From: Bacillus sp. V3B
GTDB lineage: Bacteria; Bacillota; Bacilli; Bacillales; Cytobacillaceae
Length of the DNA: 57,340 nt
Assembly: GCF_024494465.1 (NCBI RefSeq)
Contig: NZ_JAETXM010000021.1
Coordinates: 1-57,340 of the forward strand
Direction of reading: 5' to 3'
Position numbers and translations under genes: made by a program. The notes beneath the pieces are model-generated. The model saw nothing but the letters and a program-made list of their open reading frames with translations. It had not been told where the DNA came from and searched no databases. This document shows, piece after piece, positions 28,077 through 37,914 of this stretch (positions within the stretch are counted from its first letter, which is position 1; every line of letters starts with the position of its first letter).

Positions 28077-29972
28077 TTAACGATTCAGCAAGCTACCAAC
28101 ATAGCGTAGTAAGTCATTCGCTGAGGTCGAGTTATAGCCATGCTCATCAATTAGTCGAGCGACCACTTCATTTACTTTCTTTAGTTGCTGCTCATCTGGT
28201 GTTTTGGTTGAAGTAGTAATTTTCACGACATCTTTCAAATCGTGGAACAACTTCTTCTGAATAGCTTCACGTAAACGATCATGAGAATTATAATCAAATC
28301 GTTTCCCTTTACGCGCGTAGGCTGAGATACGAATCAAAATTTCTTCGCGGAATGCCTTTTTCGCATTCTCAGAAATACCAATTTGTTCTTCGATGGAACG
28401 CATCAATTTCTCATCTGGATTGATTTCCTCACCTGTAAGCTGATCGCGAAGCTTAATTTTATTGCAATAAGCTTCAACATTATCTAAATAATTATCCATT
28501 AATGTTTTTGCTGACTCCTCATATGAATAGACAAATGCTTTTTGTACTTCTTTCTTCGCAATATCATCATATTCTTTACGAGCAAGTGAAATATAGTTCA
28601 AATAACGTTCACGCAGTTCTGGTGTAATGGAAGAATGCTGATCCAGTCCTTCTTTCAAGGAACGCAATACATCCAGCGCATTGATACTCGACATCTCTTT
28701 ACGTATGATAGTAGAAGAAATCCGGTTAATCACATAACGAGGATCAATTCCACTCATTCCTTCATCACCATGTTCTTTTTTCAATTCTTCAACATCAGCT
28801 TGATTGTAGCCTTCCACAGCTTCACCGTCATACAGACGCATTTTTTTCACTAAATCGATATCACCTTTTTTTGGTTCCTTCATTCTCGTTAAGATGGTAA
28901 ACATCGCTGCTACTCTCAATGTATGTGGAGCGATATGGACGTCAGAAACATCACTTTCACTAATCATTTTTTCATAAATCTTTTCTTCCTCTGACACCTT
29001 CAAGTTATATGGAATAGGCATAACAATGATTCTAGAATGCAAAGCCTCATTTTTCTTATTTGAAATAAAGGAACGATATTCTGTTTCATTCGTATGCGCA
29101 ACAATAAGTTCATCGGCACTAATTAAAGCAAATCTACCTGCTTTAAAATTTCCTTCCTGCGTAAGTGAGAGCAAATGCCAAAGAAATTTCTCATCACATT
29201 TTAACATCTCTTGGAACTCCATCATTCCACGATTGGCTTTATTTAATTCCCCATCAAAACGGTATGCTCGTGGATCGGACTCAGATCCATACTCGGCAAT
29301 GGTTGAAAAATCGATACTTCCTGTTAAGTCAGCAATATCTTGTGATTTTGGATCTGACGGACTAAATGTACCGATACCAACACGTCTGTCTTCAGAGAAG
29401 AAGATCCGTTCGACCATAACGTCTTCAATTTTACCATTATACTCCTGTTCAAGACGCATCATATTCAATGGAGAGAGATTTCCTTCAATTCTAATGCCAT
29501 ATTCATCATAAAAGTCTTTACGTAAATAATGTGGAACTAAATGGAGCGGATCTTCGTGCATTGGGCAGCCTTTAATCCCAAATACAGCTCCTCTGTCTGT
29601 TAACGTATAAGCTTCCAACCCTCTTTTCAACATGGTTACAAGGGTTGATTTACCACCACTTACTGGTCCCATCAATAATAGTATTCGTTTCCGAACATCA
29701 AGTCGTTTTGCAGAAGGGTGAAAATACTCTTCTACAAGTCTCTCAAGAGATTCTTCCAATCCAAACAACTGATTCGAGAAAAATTTATAATGTTTTTTAC
29801 CATTTATCTCCTCTACACCTGAATCTTTTATCATATTATAAGTCCGTGAATGTGCTGATTGAGCAACCCATGGCTTTTCTTTAACTATTTCTAAATACTC
29901 TCCGAATGTCCCTTCCCACTTAAGCATCTCTTCTTCTTGACGATATAGCTCGATTCTTTTTAATATATCCAT
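28077..29972 (-). CDS. prkA: Serine protein kinase PrkA
   Basis: 631 aa from ATG 29970-29972, the family length. This start is preferred over an in-frame one 54 nt upstream because GAGGAGG lies just before it and the protein then begins MDILKRIELYRQEEE as in B. subtilis. N-terminal AAA-type ATPase: Walker A GPVSGGKST (about 100), GCPMHEDPLHL and SADELIVAHTNETEYR (sensor-like). C-terminal kinase-like domain from about 390. PrkA acts in sporulation (promoting sigma-K-dependent expression) and has been reported as kinase or ATP-dependent protease; it works with YhbH. Confidence 0.96.
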   Translation of the reverse strand: MDILKRIELYRQEEEMLKWEGTFGEYLEIVKEKPWVAQSAHSRTYNMIKDSGVEEINGKKHYKFFSNQLFGLEESLERLVEEYFHPSAKRLDVRKRILLLMGPVSGGKSTLVTMLKRGLEAYTLTDRGAVFGIKGCPMHEDPLHLVPHYLRKDFYDEYGIRIEGNLSPLNMMRLEQEYNGKIEDVMVERIFFSEDRRVGIGTFSPSDPKSQDIADLTGSIDFSTIAEYGSESDPRAYRFDGELNKANRGMMEFQEMLKCDEKFLWHLLSLTQEGNFKAGRFALISADELIVAHTNETEYRSFISNKKNEALHSRIIVMPIPYNLKVSEEEKIYEKMISESDVSDVHIAPHTLRVAAMFTILTRMKEPKKGDIDLVKKMRLYDGEAVEGYNQADVEELKKEHGDEGMSGIDPRYVINRISSTIIRKEMSSINALDVLRSLKEGLDQHSSITPELRERYLNYISLARKEYDDIAKKEVQKAFVYSYEESAKTLMDNYLDNVEAYCNKIKLRDQLTGEEINPDEKLMRSIEEQIGISENAKKAFREEILIRISAYARKGKRFDYNSHDRLREAIQKKLFHDLKDVVKITTSTKTPDEQQLKKVNEVVARLIDEHGYNSTSANDLLRYVGSLLNR

Positions 29973-30026
29973 ATGAACCTCCTCTGTCGCTTTATCCCAT
30001 TTTACTGGCCAGAAAGACCTACCCAT

Positions 30027-30330
30027 TCTCCTAGTCCAAGAATAAAAAAACTAGAGTAGGGCTATTGCCTGCAATTGTCCGAGCGTAAGTATACAACTAA
30101 ATAACACCACCACATCGTATGAACCGTAACTAACCATCACTAGTAGAAATAAAACCTCCAATGATGGAAGTTTCACTTTATCAAAGCTGATTAATACAAT
30201 GTATGCTTAGTTATTGGCTAACATGCCAAAAAAGGATAATCAACTTGGACTAACGAAAATAAAAACTATGAATCATTCTATGTTAAAAATCACTTATTAT
30301 TCTATTTGTTAGAAATTTTCTTTCATTTTA
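30027..30330. other. Promoter region of prkA and spacer
   Basis: No gene. It probably contains the prkA promoter (sigma-E expected from the family), but no convincing match was seen. Confidence 0.3.
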
Positions 30331-30359
30331 TTCACAGACTTTTCATAGTAGGCTATAAT
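30331..30359 (+). promoter_or_regulatory. Sigma-A promoter of the 30-residue peptide gene
   Basis: -35 TTCACA (30331-30336), 17-bp spacer, -10 TATAAT (30354-30359), 51 bp before ATG 30411. Confidence 0.65.
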
Positions 30360-30410
30360 AAAGCTATCATTCAAACTTGATTCTTTTATAAAGGAGGCCT
30401 ACATACCACA

Positions 30411-30503
30411 ATGGGTACGATCCTTATTCTCGGAGTAATGGTTACATTCCTTGTAGCTATCTTCACAGCTGGATATAATGATAAACCAAATGTTACGAAA
30501 TAA
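30411..30503 (+). CDS. Small single-span membrane peptide (30 aa)
   Basis: MGTILILGVMVTFLVAIF then TAGYNDKPNVTK. One membrane helix (residues 3-20) and a short polar tail. AAAGGAGG lies 13 nt upstream, a sigma-A promoter precedes it, and a terminator follows at once, so this is a complete tiny transcription unit. Function unknown. Confidence 0.7.
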   Translation: MGTILILGVMVTFLVAIFTAGYNDKPNVTK

Positions 30504-30509
30504 TGATGT

Positions 30510-30535
30510 AAAAAGGCCGCATTTGCGGCCTTTTT
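30510..30535 (+). terminator. Terminator of the small peptide gene
   Basis: AAAAAGGCCGC / GCGGCCTTTTT, perfect stem with 4-nt loop. Confidence 0.9.
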
Positions 30536-30606
30536 CATGGTATAAGAAAGTATAACTTTTGAACACAGATAACTGTTTAGCGCAAAGCTGGCGACTTGCT
30601 CTTTTC

Positions 30607-31356
30607 TTATTTTAAATCAAATCTATGTTTCCCAATAAATTCCTTCATATACATTCGCTTTGGATTACTAAGCATACTTGCCATCTGCCCCGTCCAAGTA
30701 TCTTTTCTTTTTCCACCTGTTCTTTCATTATAATAACGAGATATGAATTCATTATATTCTTCCAACTGTCTTTTATATAGGGATGCATCCTGCTCGTATT
30801 CATTTTCATGATAAATATGAGAAAGAGGGAGACGTGGTTTTTTATCTGTTAATTTTTCTGGATAACCAACAGCCATACCAAACAATGGAATAACCCTTTT
30901 CGGTGTTTTTAGTAGGTTACACACTTCAGCCAAATTATTGCGAATCCCACCAATATAACAAACCCCTAGATCCATTGATTCAGCGGCAACTGCTGCGTTT
31001 TGGGCAGCAAGTGCTGTATCAATGATCGATACTATAAAATTTTCTGAACTTTCAATTGAGGCTATTACATCTTTATTTTCCATTTCACCCAAAAATTCAT
31101 GGCGATTTAAATCCGCACAAAAAATAAAGAAATGACCATTTTTCTCAACATAACTTTGATTACCAGCTACTTCAGCCAACTTCTTTTTCTTCACTGGATC
31201 TGTGACGCCGATAATGGAATAGGCCTGAATATAGCTTGAAGTGGATGCAGACTGTGCACTTAAGACAATCAGTTCAATTTGCTCTTTTGTTAAGGACTTA
31301 TCTTCAAAATGACGGATCGATCGATGGGACAGCATTGTTTCAATCGTTTGATTCAT
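30607..31356 (-). CDS. Oxygen-insensitive NADPH nitroreductase / flavin reductase (NfrA/NfsA type)
   Basis: 249 aa. FMN-binding Arg/Ser motif SHRSIRHFEDKSLT at the N-terminus (residues 10-23), SAQSASTSSYIQAYSIIGV (about 32-50), GVCYIGGIRNN (about 130) and GMAVGYPEK (about 160), with the extended C-terminal arm typical of the NfsA group (about 185-249). It reduces nitroaromatics, quinones or flavins with NADPH. Monocistronic, next to trmL on the same strand. Confidence 0.92.
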   Translation of the reverse strand: MNQTIETMLSHRSIRHFEDKSLTKEQIELIVLSAQSASTSSYIQAYSIIGVTDPVKKKKLAEVAGNQSYVEKNGHFFIFCADLNRHEFLGEMENKDVIASIESSENFIVSIIDTALAAQNAAVAAESMDLGVCYIGGIRNNLAEVCNLLKTPKRVIPLFGMAVGYPEKLTDKKPRLPLSHIYHENEYEQDASLYKRQLEEYNEFISRYYNERTGGKRKDTWTGQMASMLSNPKRMYMKEFIGKHRFDLK

Positions 31357-31474
31357 TCATATCACCCTTCTTATATATTCATATCACTATCTTATCTAAG
31401 ATCCTTTTGTTTATCCATTATGAAGGGCTCCCAAGTTAGAATAAATAAAGGAACCTAAAAAGGTCCCTCTAGAC

Positions 31475-31948
31475 TTATTTCAAATGCAGATAATTTTGTT
31501 GCCGTAATGCTTCGTAAACGAGAATAGCAGCTGTGTTGGACAGATTTAAAGACCGCACATTTTCAGTCATCGGAATTCTTAATGCTCGATCGCGATTATT
31601 TTCAATCACATCTTTTGGCAATCCTGTTGTTTCACGTCCAAAAATAAAATAATAATCTTTTTCAGTATGGCTATAATCGAAAGAGGAATGAGGCTTTGTA
31701 CCATATTTCGTTAAATAGAAATACTCACCACCATGATTCTTCTCATAGAACTGATCTAAAGAATCATAATAAACGATATTGACGAATTCCCAATAATCAA
31801 GTCCCGCTCGCTTAAGCATTTTGTCATCGGTTGAGAAACCGAGTGGACGAATTAAATGTAAACTAGTATCTGTTGCTGCACATGTCCGTGCAATATTTCC
31901 AGTATTTGCTGGAATTTCCGGTTGATATAAAACAATATGCACTGCCAA
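31475..31948 (-). CDS. trmL: tRNA (cytidine/uridine-34 2'-O)-methyltransferase TrmL
   Basis: 157 aa from TTG 31946-31948. An upstream GTG (31957) overlaps the ribosome binding site AGAGGTG, so the TTG is preferred and gives MAVHIVLYQPEIPANTGN, as in family members. SPOUT fold with motif 1 PANTGNIARTC, motif 2 FIFGRETTGLP and motif 3 NVRSLNLSNTAAILVYEALRQ forming the trefoil knot. It methylates the wobble base of tRNA-Leu isoacceptors. B. subtilis CspR is the same family. Confidence 0.93.
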   Translation of the reverse strand: MAVHIVLYQPEIPANTGNIARTCAATDTSLHLIRPLGFSTDDKMLKRAGLDYWEFVNIVYYDSLDQFYEKNHGGEYFYLTKYGTKPHSSFDYSHTEKDYYFIFGRETTGLPKDVIENNRDRALRIPMTENVRSLNLSNTAAILVYEALRQQNYLHLK

Positions 31949-32056
31949 TTTTTTCACCTCTAAAATAAACTCTTCGTATTATTGTATTATTATACCACTC
32001 TCCATTCTTGATACAAGATAGGGCCTTACAGAGAATATACAACTACTTTTACAAGA

Positions 32057-32941
32057 TCACTCATCATCGATAATCGTAAAGAATTTATACTGGATGTTTG
32101 GTGTATAAGCGGTTGAATCTTCATATGCCCAATAACGCATTCGGCTATTTGTTGTATGGGCGTTTACAAGCGGCATACCAAAAGTATCTCTTCCTGTTAC
32201 AATCGTCGAATGGTCAAAACGACCATCTCCTTGAAAGTCGTAACAAATCACATCCCCAAGTAATAGCTCGTCAGGACTTGTCACCGCCTTTGCTCTTAAT
32301 CCTATTGTTGAACCAGGTAAATACCATCTTAATGAATTGGCAACAGTCCAGCTATAACTCCAATTATTGTTCTGCATCCACCATCCCTTGCTTCGATTTG
32401 GATGCCCTCTCATAGGAGCCTCTCCTGCATGAAGACATTGTGAAATATAATTTGTACAATCCACATCAAATTTTTTATAAGCGGGATTATAATCATTCCA
32501 CCATCTTTCTGCATATTGCACAGCCTTCAAACGGTTGTAATGAAAGGCAACTCTTTCATCTTGTTCTTCTAAATCCAATTTTGGTGGATCAATCACACGG
32601 TCGTCTTCAGAAAAAAACGGATTGATTTCCTGATCATCGACTAATATTCCTTTATAAAATTCTGCCTTTCGTAATTCGATTTCTTCTTCCAGATAAAGGT
32701 GGTCTTTCTGCTGGATTAAGTACTGAAGATGAACTTGATAAAGAACTTTTTCAAGTTCACCTTCAGATGGCTCAATATGGTCGATCTTCCCTTTTGCTTT
32801 TACTTTAATCATCCCGGCCTTTCGATTGCTTAAAGCTTCTCGTTTTCTTTCTATTTTTTCACATAGATCAATCGGACTTCGGGAATTAGTAACACATTGC
32901 TGAACTCTTTTTTCTAGTAGCTCTTGAAGCTGTATTCGCAA
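32057..32941 (-). CDS. Putative amidase-domain protein (Amidase_6)
   Basis: 294 aa. The N-terminal about 150 residues are helical and charged without a signal peptide. The C-terminal Amidase_6/CHAP-like domain has DCTNYISQCLHAGEAPM with the putative catalytic Cys (about 168), GDVICYDFQGDGRFDHSTIVTGRD with His (about 243) and NAHTTNSRMRYWAYED. Such proteins are found in endospore formers and may cleave peptidoglycan amide bonds. Without an export signal it could act in the mother cell or forespore; this is inference. Confidence 0.8.
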   Translation of the reverse strand: MRIQLQELLEKRVQQCVTNSRSPIDLCEKIERKREALSNRKAGMIKVKAKGKIDHIEPSEGELEKVLYQVHLQYLIQQKDHLYLEEEIELRKAEFYKGILVDDQEINPFFSEDDRVIDPPKLDLEEQDERVAFHYNRLKAVQYAERWWNDYNPAYKKFDVDCTNYISQCLHAGEAPMRGHPNRSKGWWMQNNNWSYSWTVANSLRWYLPGSTIGLRAKAVTSPDELLLGDVICYDFQGDGRFDHSTIVTGRDTFGMPLVNAHTTNSRMRYWAYEDSTAYTPNIQYKFFTIIDDE

Positions 32942-33097
32942 ATGTCCTCACTCCTTTCCTTCTATATATATGAGAGGAGTTTATTTTCTTGAGTGAAGCT
33001 AAAAATTATCTCATGGCTATCCCTTATTCATTACCGTTTTCTACGGAAATCGCTTCTTCAGGCACAATAAAGAGGAGACTCTCCTTGAGAAGCCCCC

Positions 33098-34222
33098 CTA
33101 TCGTAGTAATCCTTTTTCAATTTCTTGTTTTACGGTTTCATCAGCCTCAATCGCATATGCCCTTTCAAGCGTAGCTTTTGCTTCCTTACTCGCTATTTCC
33201 CCGATTGCCCAGGCGGCAGTTCCACGCATCATTGGACGGGGATCCCGATTCATAATTTCTACTAAATCTTCAAGAGCTGTGCTATCTTTAAAATGAGCAA
33301 GAGCAATGATGGCATTCCGTTGAATCGGATTTTTCCCACGCCATGCTCCTGATACATGACCAAATTTTTCTTTGAATTGACGATTGCTTAACTTTAGTAT
33401 CGGTTTTAATAGTGGTTTCGCAATCTCTGGCTCTGCTTCTACCTCCTCGTGTAAATGAAAATCCTTTCCTTTATTCTCCGGACAAGACGTTTGACAGGAA
33501 TCACAACCATAAAGGCGATTTCCAATCTTATCACGAAACTCCTCAGGAATAGGCTCTTTTGTTTGGGTTAAAAAAGAAATACAACTCTGGGCATTAATTT
33601 GTCCACCTTGAACGAGTGCTCCAGTCGGACAAGCTTCAATACATTTATTACATGTACCACACTGATCTTCTATTGGAGTATCTGGTTCAAACGGAATATT
33701 TGTGATCATCTCCCCTAAGTATACGTAGGATCCGAATTCAGGGGTGATAATCGCACAGTTTTTCCCACTCCATCCAATTCCCGCCCTTTCGGCAACAGCT
33801 CGGTCCGATAATTCACCGGTATCTACCATTGATTTACACTGAGCCTCTGGTACTTTTTCGAGAATATAAGTTTCTAGTTTTTTCAAACGTTCACGTAAAA
33901 TAATATGATAATCCGTTCCCCATGACGCCCGAGAAAAAATTCCTCGCCGCTCCCCCTTCTTGCTTATAACTCGATCCTTCATTTTAGAAGGATAAGCGAC
34001 AGCAATTGAAATAATGGACTTTGCTTCATTCAGTAAAAGACCTGGATTTGTTCTCTTGTCAATATCCTTTTCTTCAAAACCTGATTGATAGTTCAGTTCT
34101 CTCTGCCTAATAAGACGATTTTTTAATTCATCAAAAGTAGAAGCCGTTGTAAACCCAATTTTATCGACCCCAATGGTCTTGCTGTATTGAATAATCTCCT
34201 TTTTCAATTCAAGAATATCCAT
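33098..34222 (-). CDS. queG: Epoxyqueuosine reductase QueG
   Basis: 374 aa. Cobalamin-dependent reductase domain (about 1-175; DKIGFTTAS, SMVDTGELSDRAVAERAGIGWSGKN with the catalytic Asp). Two 4Fe-4S clusters are bound by CGTCNKCIEACP (about 188-199) and CDSCQTSCP (about 240-248). A HEAT-like C-terminus (about 285-374, NAIIALAHFKD, RGTAAWAIGEIAS) is typical of Bacillus QueG. It carries out the last step of queuosine synthesis in tRNA. AGGAGG precedes the start. Confidence 0.96.
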   Translation of the reverse strand: MDILELKKEIIQYSKTIGVDKIGFTTASTFDELKNRLIRQRELNYQSGFEEKDIDKRTNPGLLLNEAKSIISIAVAYPSKMKDRVISKKGERRGIFSRASWGTDYHIILRERLKKLETYILEKVPEAQCKSMVDTGELSDRAVAERAGIGWSGKNCAIITPEFGSYVYLGEMITNIPFEPDTPIEDQCGTCNKCIEACPTGALVQGGQINAQSCISFLTQTKEPIPEEFRDKIGNRLYGCDSCQTSCPENKGKDFHLHEEVEAEPEIAKPLLKPILKLSNRQFKEKFGHVSGAWRGKNPIQRNAIIALAHFKDSTALEDLVEIMNRDPRPMMRGTAAWAIGEIASKEAKATLERAYAIEADETVKQEIEKGLLR

Positions 34223-34329
34223 TTATATTCCTCCTCTCTAAGTAATCATCTATATGAAAATGCCTCTTTATTAAGAAATAACGTCTATTATGATAAACTA
34301 TTTTACAAAGAATGGGGAGGTTATAAACA

Positions 34330-34995
34330 ATGGAAATAAGAATTGCATCGGAAATAAAGGAACTTATCTCCGATTTTAAAATAGGCTTTATTCAATATAA
34401 GGGAATTAGTATCGGAGAATCACCTCAAATGTTGAAGGGGCGACTACAACTCTTTCAAGAATCAATTTATTTTGAGCTAGAAGATAAAAAGCTAACTGAT
34501 TTTCCAGGTATTCACGAATGGCGTCAAATTTTCAAAAAGACAGCCAAAGACCCCAATCGTTACCGTCATTCTGCTGAAGCTTTATATAGACGGATTCATA
34601 AGCAAAATTATCTTCAACCAGTCAATAGTGCAATTGATTTAAATAATTTCTTTTCCTTACAATACGAAATCCCCATCGGTGTTTATGATAGCGAGAAACT
34701 TCATGCTCCTTTAGTGTTAAGATTTGGTGATGATGGTGAAGAATATCAAGGATTAAATGGTCAGAACAATTCACTTCATCGATTAATCGTTTCAGCTGAC
34801 GAAAAGAATGCCTTTGGTAGTCCCTTTGTTGATTCAGAAAAAACAGCTATCACAGAAACGACAAAAAATGCAGTACAGATTGTCTATTTACAGCCTTCAC
34901 TTGAGCAAACAAAAGCAGAAGAAATGGTTTCTTCTTTAGCGAATATGTTCACACAAATTCATGGAGGCAATTCTATTTGGACAATTGCTAAATAA
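34330..34995 (+). CDS. B3/B4 (tRNA synthetase beta-like) domain protein
   Basis: 221 aa behind GGGGAGG. It matches stand-alone B3/B4 domain proteins related to the editing region of PheRS beta: RHSAEALYRRIHKQNYLQPVNSAIDLNNFFSLQYEIPIGVYD and VLRFGDDGEEYQGLNGQ.. SLHRLIVSADEKNAFGSPFVDSEKTAIT in successive pieces. It may hydrolyse mischarged aminoacyl-tRNA; not proven for this group. Divergent from queG. Confidence 0.8.
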   Translation: MEIRIASEIKELISDFKIGFIQYKGISIGESPQMLKGRLQLFQESIYFELEDKKLTDFPGIHEWRQIFKKTAKDPNRYRHSAEALYRRIHKQNYLQPVNSAIDLNNFFSLQYEIPIGVYDSEKLHAPLVLRFGDDGEEYQGLNGQNNSLHRLIVSADEKNAFGSPFVDSEKTAITETTKNAVQIVYLQPSLEQTKAEEMVSSLANMFTQIHGGNSIWTIAK

Positions 34996-35071
34996 TGTTT
35001 CTTCATAGGGGCGCTACATGAAGTCCCTATGGGTTTACCCGAGCTACAGCTTTTTATTAAAAAAATAAAAA

Positions 35072-35113
35072 AACGCAACACTTCGTTCTCTTTTCGAAAC
35101 GAAATACTGCGTT
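35072..35113 (-). terminator. Terminator of tRNA-Gly
   Basis: AACGCA/TGCGTT-type outer and CTTCGTT/AACGAA inner stems separated by an internal loop. On the minus strand a T-rich run follows. It could also serve the plus-strand gene ending at 34995. Confidence 0.65.
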
Positions 35114-35128
35114 GTTATCAAATATGTA

Positions 35129-35202
35129 TGGAGCGGGTGAAGGGAATCGAACCCTCATCATCAGCTTGGAAGGCTGAGGTTTTACCACTAAACTACACCC
35201 GC
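35129..35202 (-). tRNA. tRNA-Gly(TCC)
   Basis: Minus-strand cloverleaf GCGGGTG...CACCCGC with discriminator T and encoded CCA. The anticodon loop CTTCCAA gives anticodon TCC. A solitary gene with its own terminator. Confidence 0.95.
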
Positions 35203-35567
35203 GCTTCACCAACAAAATTAATATTAACAAAAAAATAATATTAATGCAATAGAAAAATAAAAAAAAAGCGGAAAAATGTTGAGTTTTGTCATATTTCCTC
35301 CCTCTTACGTTTCATTAGGCTTTGTTACACAATATTGTTGATGCTTTAAATACCTTTGGTATACGCATCCATTCAGTTATTTCATGGAATAAAACACATG
35401 ACCGCATACACCAAAGGCAAATTTTCAACAGCAATCATTAACATATCCTTTCATTAAAACATATATTTTTCATTTAATAGGTACCTGCCCTTCCATTTTA
35501 TTGTAATTTTGACTATTTATATAAGAGATTAAATATTAAGTCTATTAAAGGAAGATGGAGGAAATAA
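35203..35567. other. Intergenic region upstream of the kinase cluster
   Basis: No gene seen. It should hold the promoter of the 35568 gene; a TTGACT with a TAAATA 15 bp downstream (about 35511-35537) is only a weak match. Confidence 0.35.
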
Positions 35568-36707
35568 ATGGATACTGAATTTCTAAATCAATGTGTGCAG
35601 GAAATACAAGTTCGGAATTTGGAAAATGCCGACGTTGATGTCGTAAATAACTCACCATTAGTCATGATCGGTAAAGGTCGTCAAGGAGCAGTCTTTCAAG
35701 TAACTGATGACATATGTGTGAAAGTATTTGGGAATACCGAGGACTGCGAACGAGAATTCTATGCCCTTTCTTTAGGAAAACAAACCAATCTTTTTCCACA
35801 TGTCTACGCGAAAGGACCTCTTCATATTGCGATGGAAATTATTAAAGGAGTAGATTTACGTGAATACTTGCAATCACAACCACTAACTGAAGCGCTTTCC
35901 ATTAAATTAATTCATTTGTTAATCACCTTCAAAGAAATTGGTTATGAACGGATTGACCATCATAAAAGGCAGATTTTCATACAAGAAGATGGTAATTTGA
36001 AAGTAATTGATGTAGCAAGAACGGTCTGGCGTGATCGAGTCTATCCCTATCCACGTAAGTTATTAAATTCTTTAGGTGCAGAATATAAACAGTTATTTCT
36101 ATCCCATGTACAAGCACTTGCTCCAGAATTATATGAAGAATGGAAGCACTATATCCAAATGGAAGAATTGTCTCGTCAAATACTACAAAAACTAATGAAT
36201 GAAAAACACGATATTGAAAATTTGAAAAATCATAGTAGTAAATTGTTAACAATGGAGGATGAGGAAAATTATAATAATCAATTAGAAAACTTAGTACACA
36301 AAGTATTTAAAGAAGAATGGGTTAAAGCAATGTTAGCACAGGGATATGATATAGAAACAGTTAAAGCCAAAATCGATAAACTCCAACGGAAGGATCTAGA
36401 AAAGAAGAAACCTCTCAAAGAAAAAGAGGACACAAAGAGCTATTCTCCTGAAAATGACAGCTTCCACGGATACCATAAATACTCTGAAAACAATAGATAT
36501 TCTGAAATATACGATCGAAAGGCTAGTTCCTCTAGAAGAGATCCCTACAGTGATTATCGTAAAAACAATCAATACTCTGACAAATATGAGGAAAGTGACC
36601 GATACTACGGAAAAGACTACTACAGTAGAGACCATGGTGGCAACTATCTATATGAGGATACTTCTCAGAAAAAAAAGAAAAAACGTCGACGCAAAAAATC
36701 AAAATAA
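35568..36707 (+). CDS. Protein kinase-like protein with Tyr/Arg/Ser-rich tail
   Basis: 379 aa behind GGAAGATGGAGG. N-terminal kinase-like fold (about 30-195): Gly-rich loop GKGRQGAVF (35-43), VKVFG with the ATP-site Lys (about 52), AMEIIKGVDLREYL hinge, RIDHHKRQIFI where HRDxKxxN would stand, and VIDVAR where DFG would stand. Catalytic residues are atypical, as in YrzF/YbdM-like Bacillus kinases. After a helical part, residues about 285-379 are low complexity, rich in Tyr, Ser, Asp, Arg and Lys (DRYYGKDYYSRDHGG), ending KKKKKRRRKKSK. Tails of this kind occur in spore coat proteins such as CotG and CotB. First gene of a co-directional set; a spore-surface role is inferred. Confidence 0.75.
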   Translation: MDTEFLNQCVQEIQVRNLENADVDVVNNSPLVMIGKGRQGAVFQVTDDICVKVFGNTEDCEREFYALSLGKQTNLFPHVYAKGPLHIAMEIIKGVDLREYLQSQPLTEALSIKLIHLLITFKEIGYERIDHHKRQIFIQEDGNLKVIDVARTVWRDRVYPYPRKLLNSLGAEYKQLFLSHVQALAPELYEEWKHYIQMEELSRQILQKLMNEKHDIENLKNHSSKLLTMEDEENYNNQLENLVHKVFKEEWVKAMLAQGYDIETVKAKIDKLQRKDLEKKKPLKEKEDTKSYSPENDSFHGYHKYSENNRYSEIYDRKASSSRRDPYSDYRKNNQYSDKYEESDRYYGKDYYSRDHGGNYLYEDTSQKKKKKRRRKKSK

Positions 36708-36798
36708 CAAACTTACATTGTATCCGTGATACAAATTGACAAACCACTCTTTTCAAAAAGAGAAGGAGCCTAATTCAATGAAGTGAGGAGAGACCAAT

Positions 36799-37914
36799 AT
36801 GAAAATACTTGTAATCTGGCGCCTACTCACTGTTGGCGGAGTCAATGCCGGATGGAGAAATCGCTCTATTTATTTTAAAAAACATGGCATTGACACTGAA
36901 TTTCTTTATACGACAGACCACGGTGGGCTTCACATTATGGAAGATGTAGCTCCTGTTTATTTAACCAAGGACAAAAAGGAAATTGTAAAGATCATCCAAA
37001 AAAATGCTTATGATGCAATCATTGTAGTAGATACAGCTGCTGCCTATAAATGGATCAAAAAAGCAAACTATTCTGGGCCTGTTATCATAGAAGCACGTAC
37101 ACCAGAGCTAATAAAACTCCAGCCTCATCTAAAATCCTTCCAAGGGATAGATCCGTTAACCATTATCGTACCATCACACTATCAAAAACGTTTAGTTTCG
37201 ATATTAACAAAAGATATTCCCATTAATGTGATATACAATGGTGTGGACACCTCTTTTTTCCGAGCATTACCCACGGCAGAAATCGACTTCAATAGTGCCC
37301 CAACACTAACAAAGGGTAAAAAAATTATTGGATGGATTGGCCGATTAGATCGACGCAAAAACTGGCCGATGTTAATAGAGGTTGCAAAAATGATTAAAAG
37401 TGAACGCGACGATATTGAAATATGGGTAATTGGTGGGGCACAAAGTATACAACGTGAAGAATTTGCAGCAACTTGGAAAGAAGAACAACTCACCGATATT
37501 ATCAAATGGTTTCCTGTTATTCCCTATCACCAAATGCCCCATGTCTATGCAAAAATTCGTGAATCAGGTGGCTGCACTTTAGCTACTACAAGGTCTGAAT
37601 CATTTGGCAATACCTTTATTGAATCAATGGCAACAGGTGTGCCAGTCGTTGCCTCAAACATGATGCCTGTCACAGAACTAGTCAGACAAAATGAGACAGG
37701 ACTTCTCTATCATGGACAAAATACACAAGATGCGGTTAAGAAAACGTATGAGATTCTAGACAATCCTATTCTCCATCAAAAAATGTCAAAAGCAGCAATC
37801 GAACATACTCAAGATCAATTTGCGATTCAAGTAGTAGCAAATCAATATATTGATTTGCTAAAAAAACTTGTCCCAATCGATAAAGATATCAATGACGAGG
37901 TGAATGAGCCATGA
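36799..37914 (+). CDS. Glycosyltransferase, GT4 family (CotSA-like)
   Basis: 371 aa. GT-B fold: N-terminal domain starts MKILVIWRLLTVGGVNAGW; the C-terminal domain has KKIIGWIGRLDRRKNWPMLIEVAKMI and the donor-site motif RSESFGNTFIESMATGVPVVASN (E-x7-E). It transfers a sugar from a nucleotide donor. Related enzymes CotSA/YtcC in B. subtilis are coat-associated. Its stop overlaps the start of the next gene by 4 bp (37911-37914), so the two are translationally coupled. GTGAGGAGAG precedes the start. Confidence 0.88.
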   Translation: MKILVIWRLLTVGGVNAGWRNRSIYFKKHGIDTEFLYTTDHGGLHIMEDVAPVYLTKDKKEIVKIIQKNAYDAIIVVDTAAAYKWIKKANYSGPVIIEARTPELIKLQPHLKSFQGIDPLTIIVPSHYQKRLVSILTKDIPINVIYNGVDTSFFRALPTAEIDFNSAPTLTKGKKIIGWIGRLDRRKNWPMLIEVAKMIKSERDDIEIWVIGGAQSIQREEFAATWKEEQLTDIIKWFPVIPYHQMPHVYAKIRESGGCTLATTRSESFGNTFIESMATGVPVVASNMMPVTELVRQNETGLLYHGQNTQDAVKKTYEILDNPILHQKMSKAAIEHTQDQFAIQVVANQYIDLLKKLVPIDKDINDEVNEP

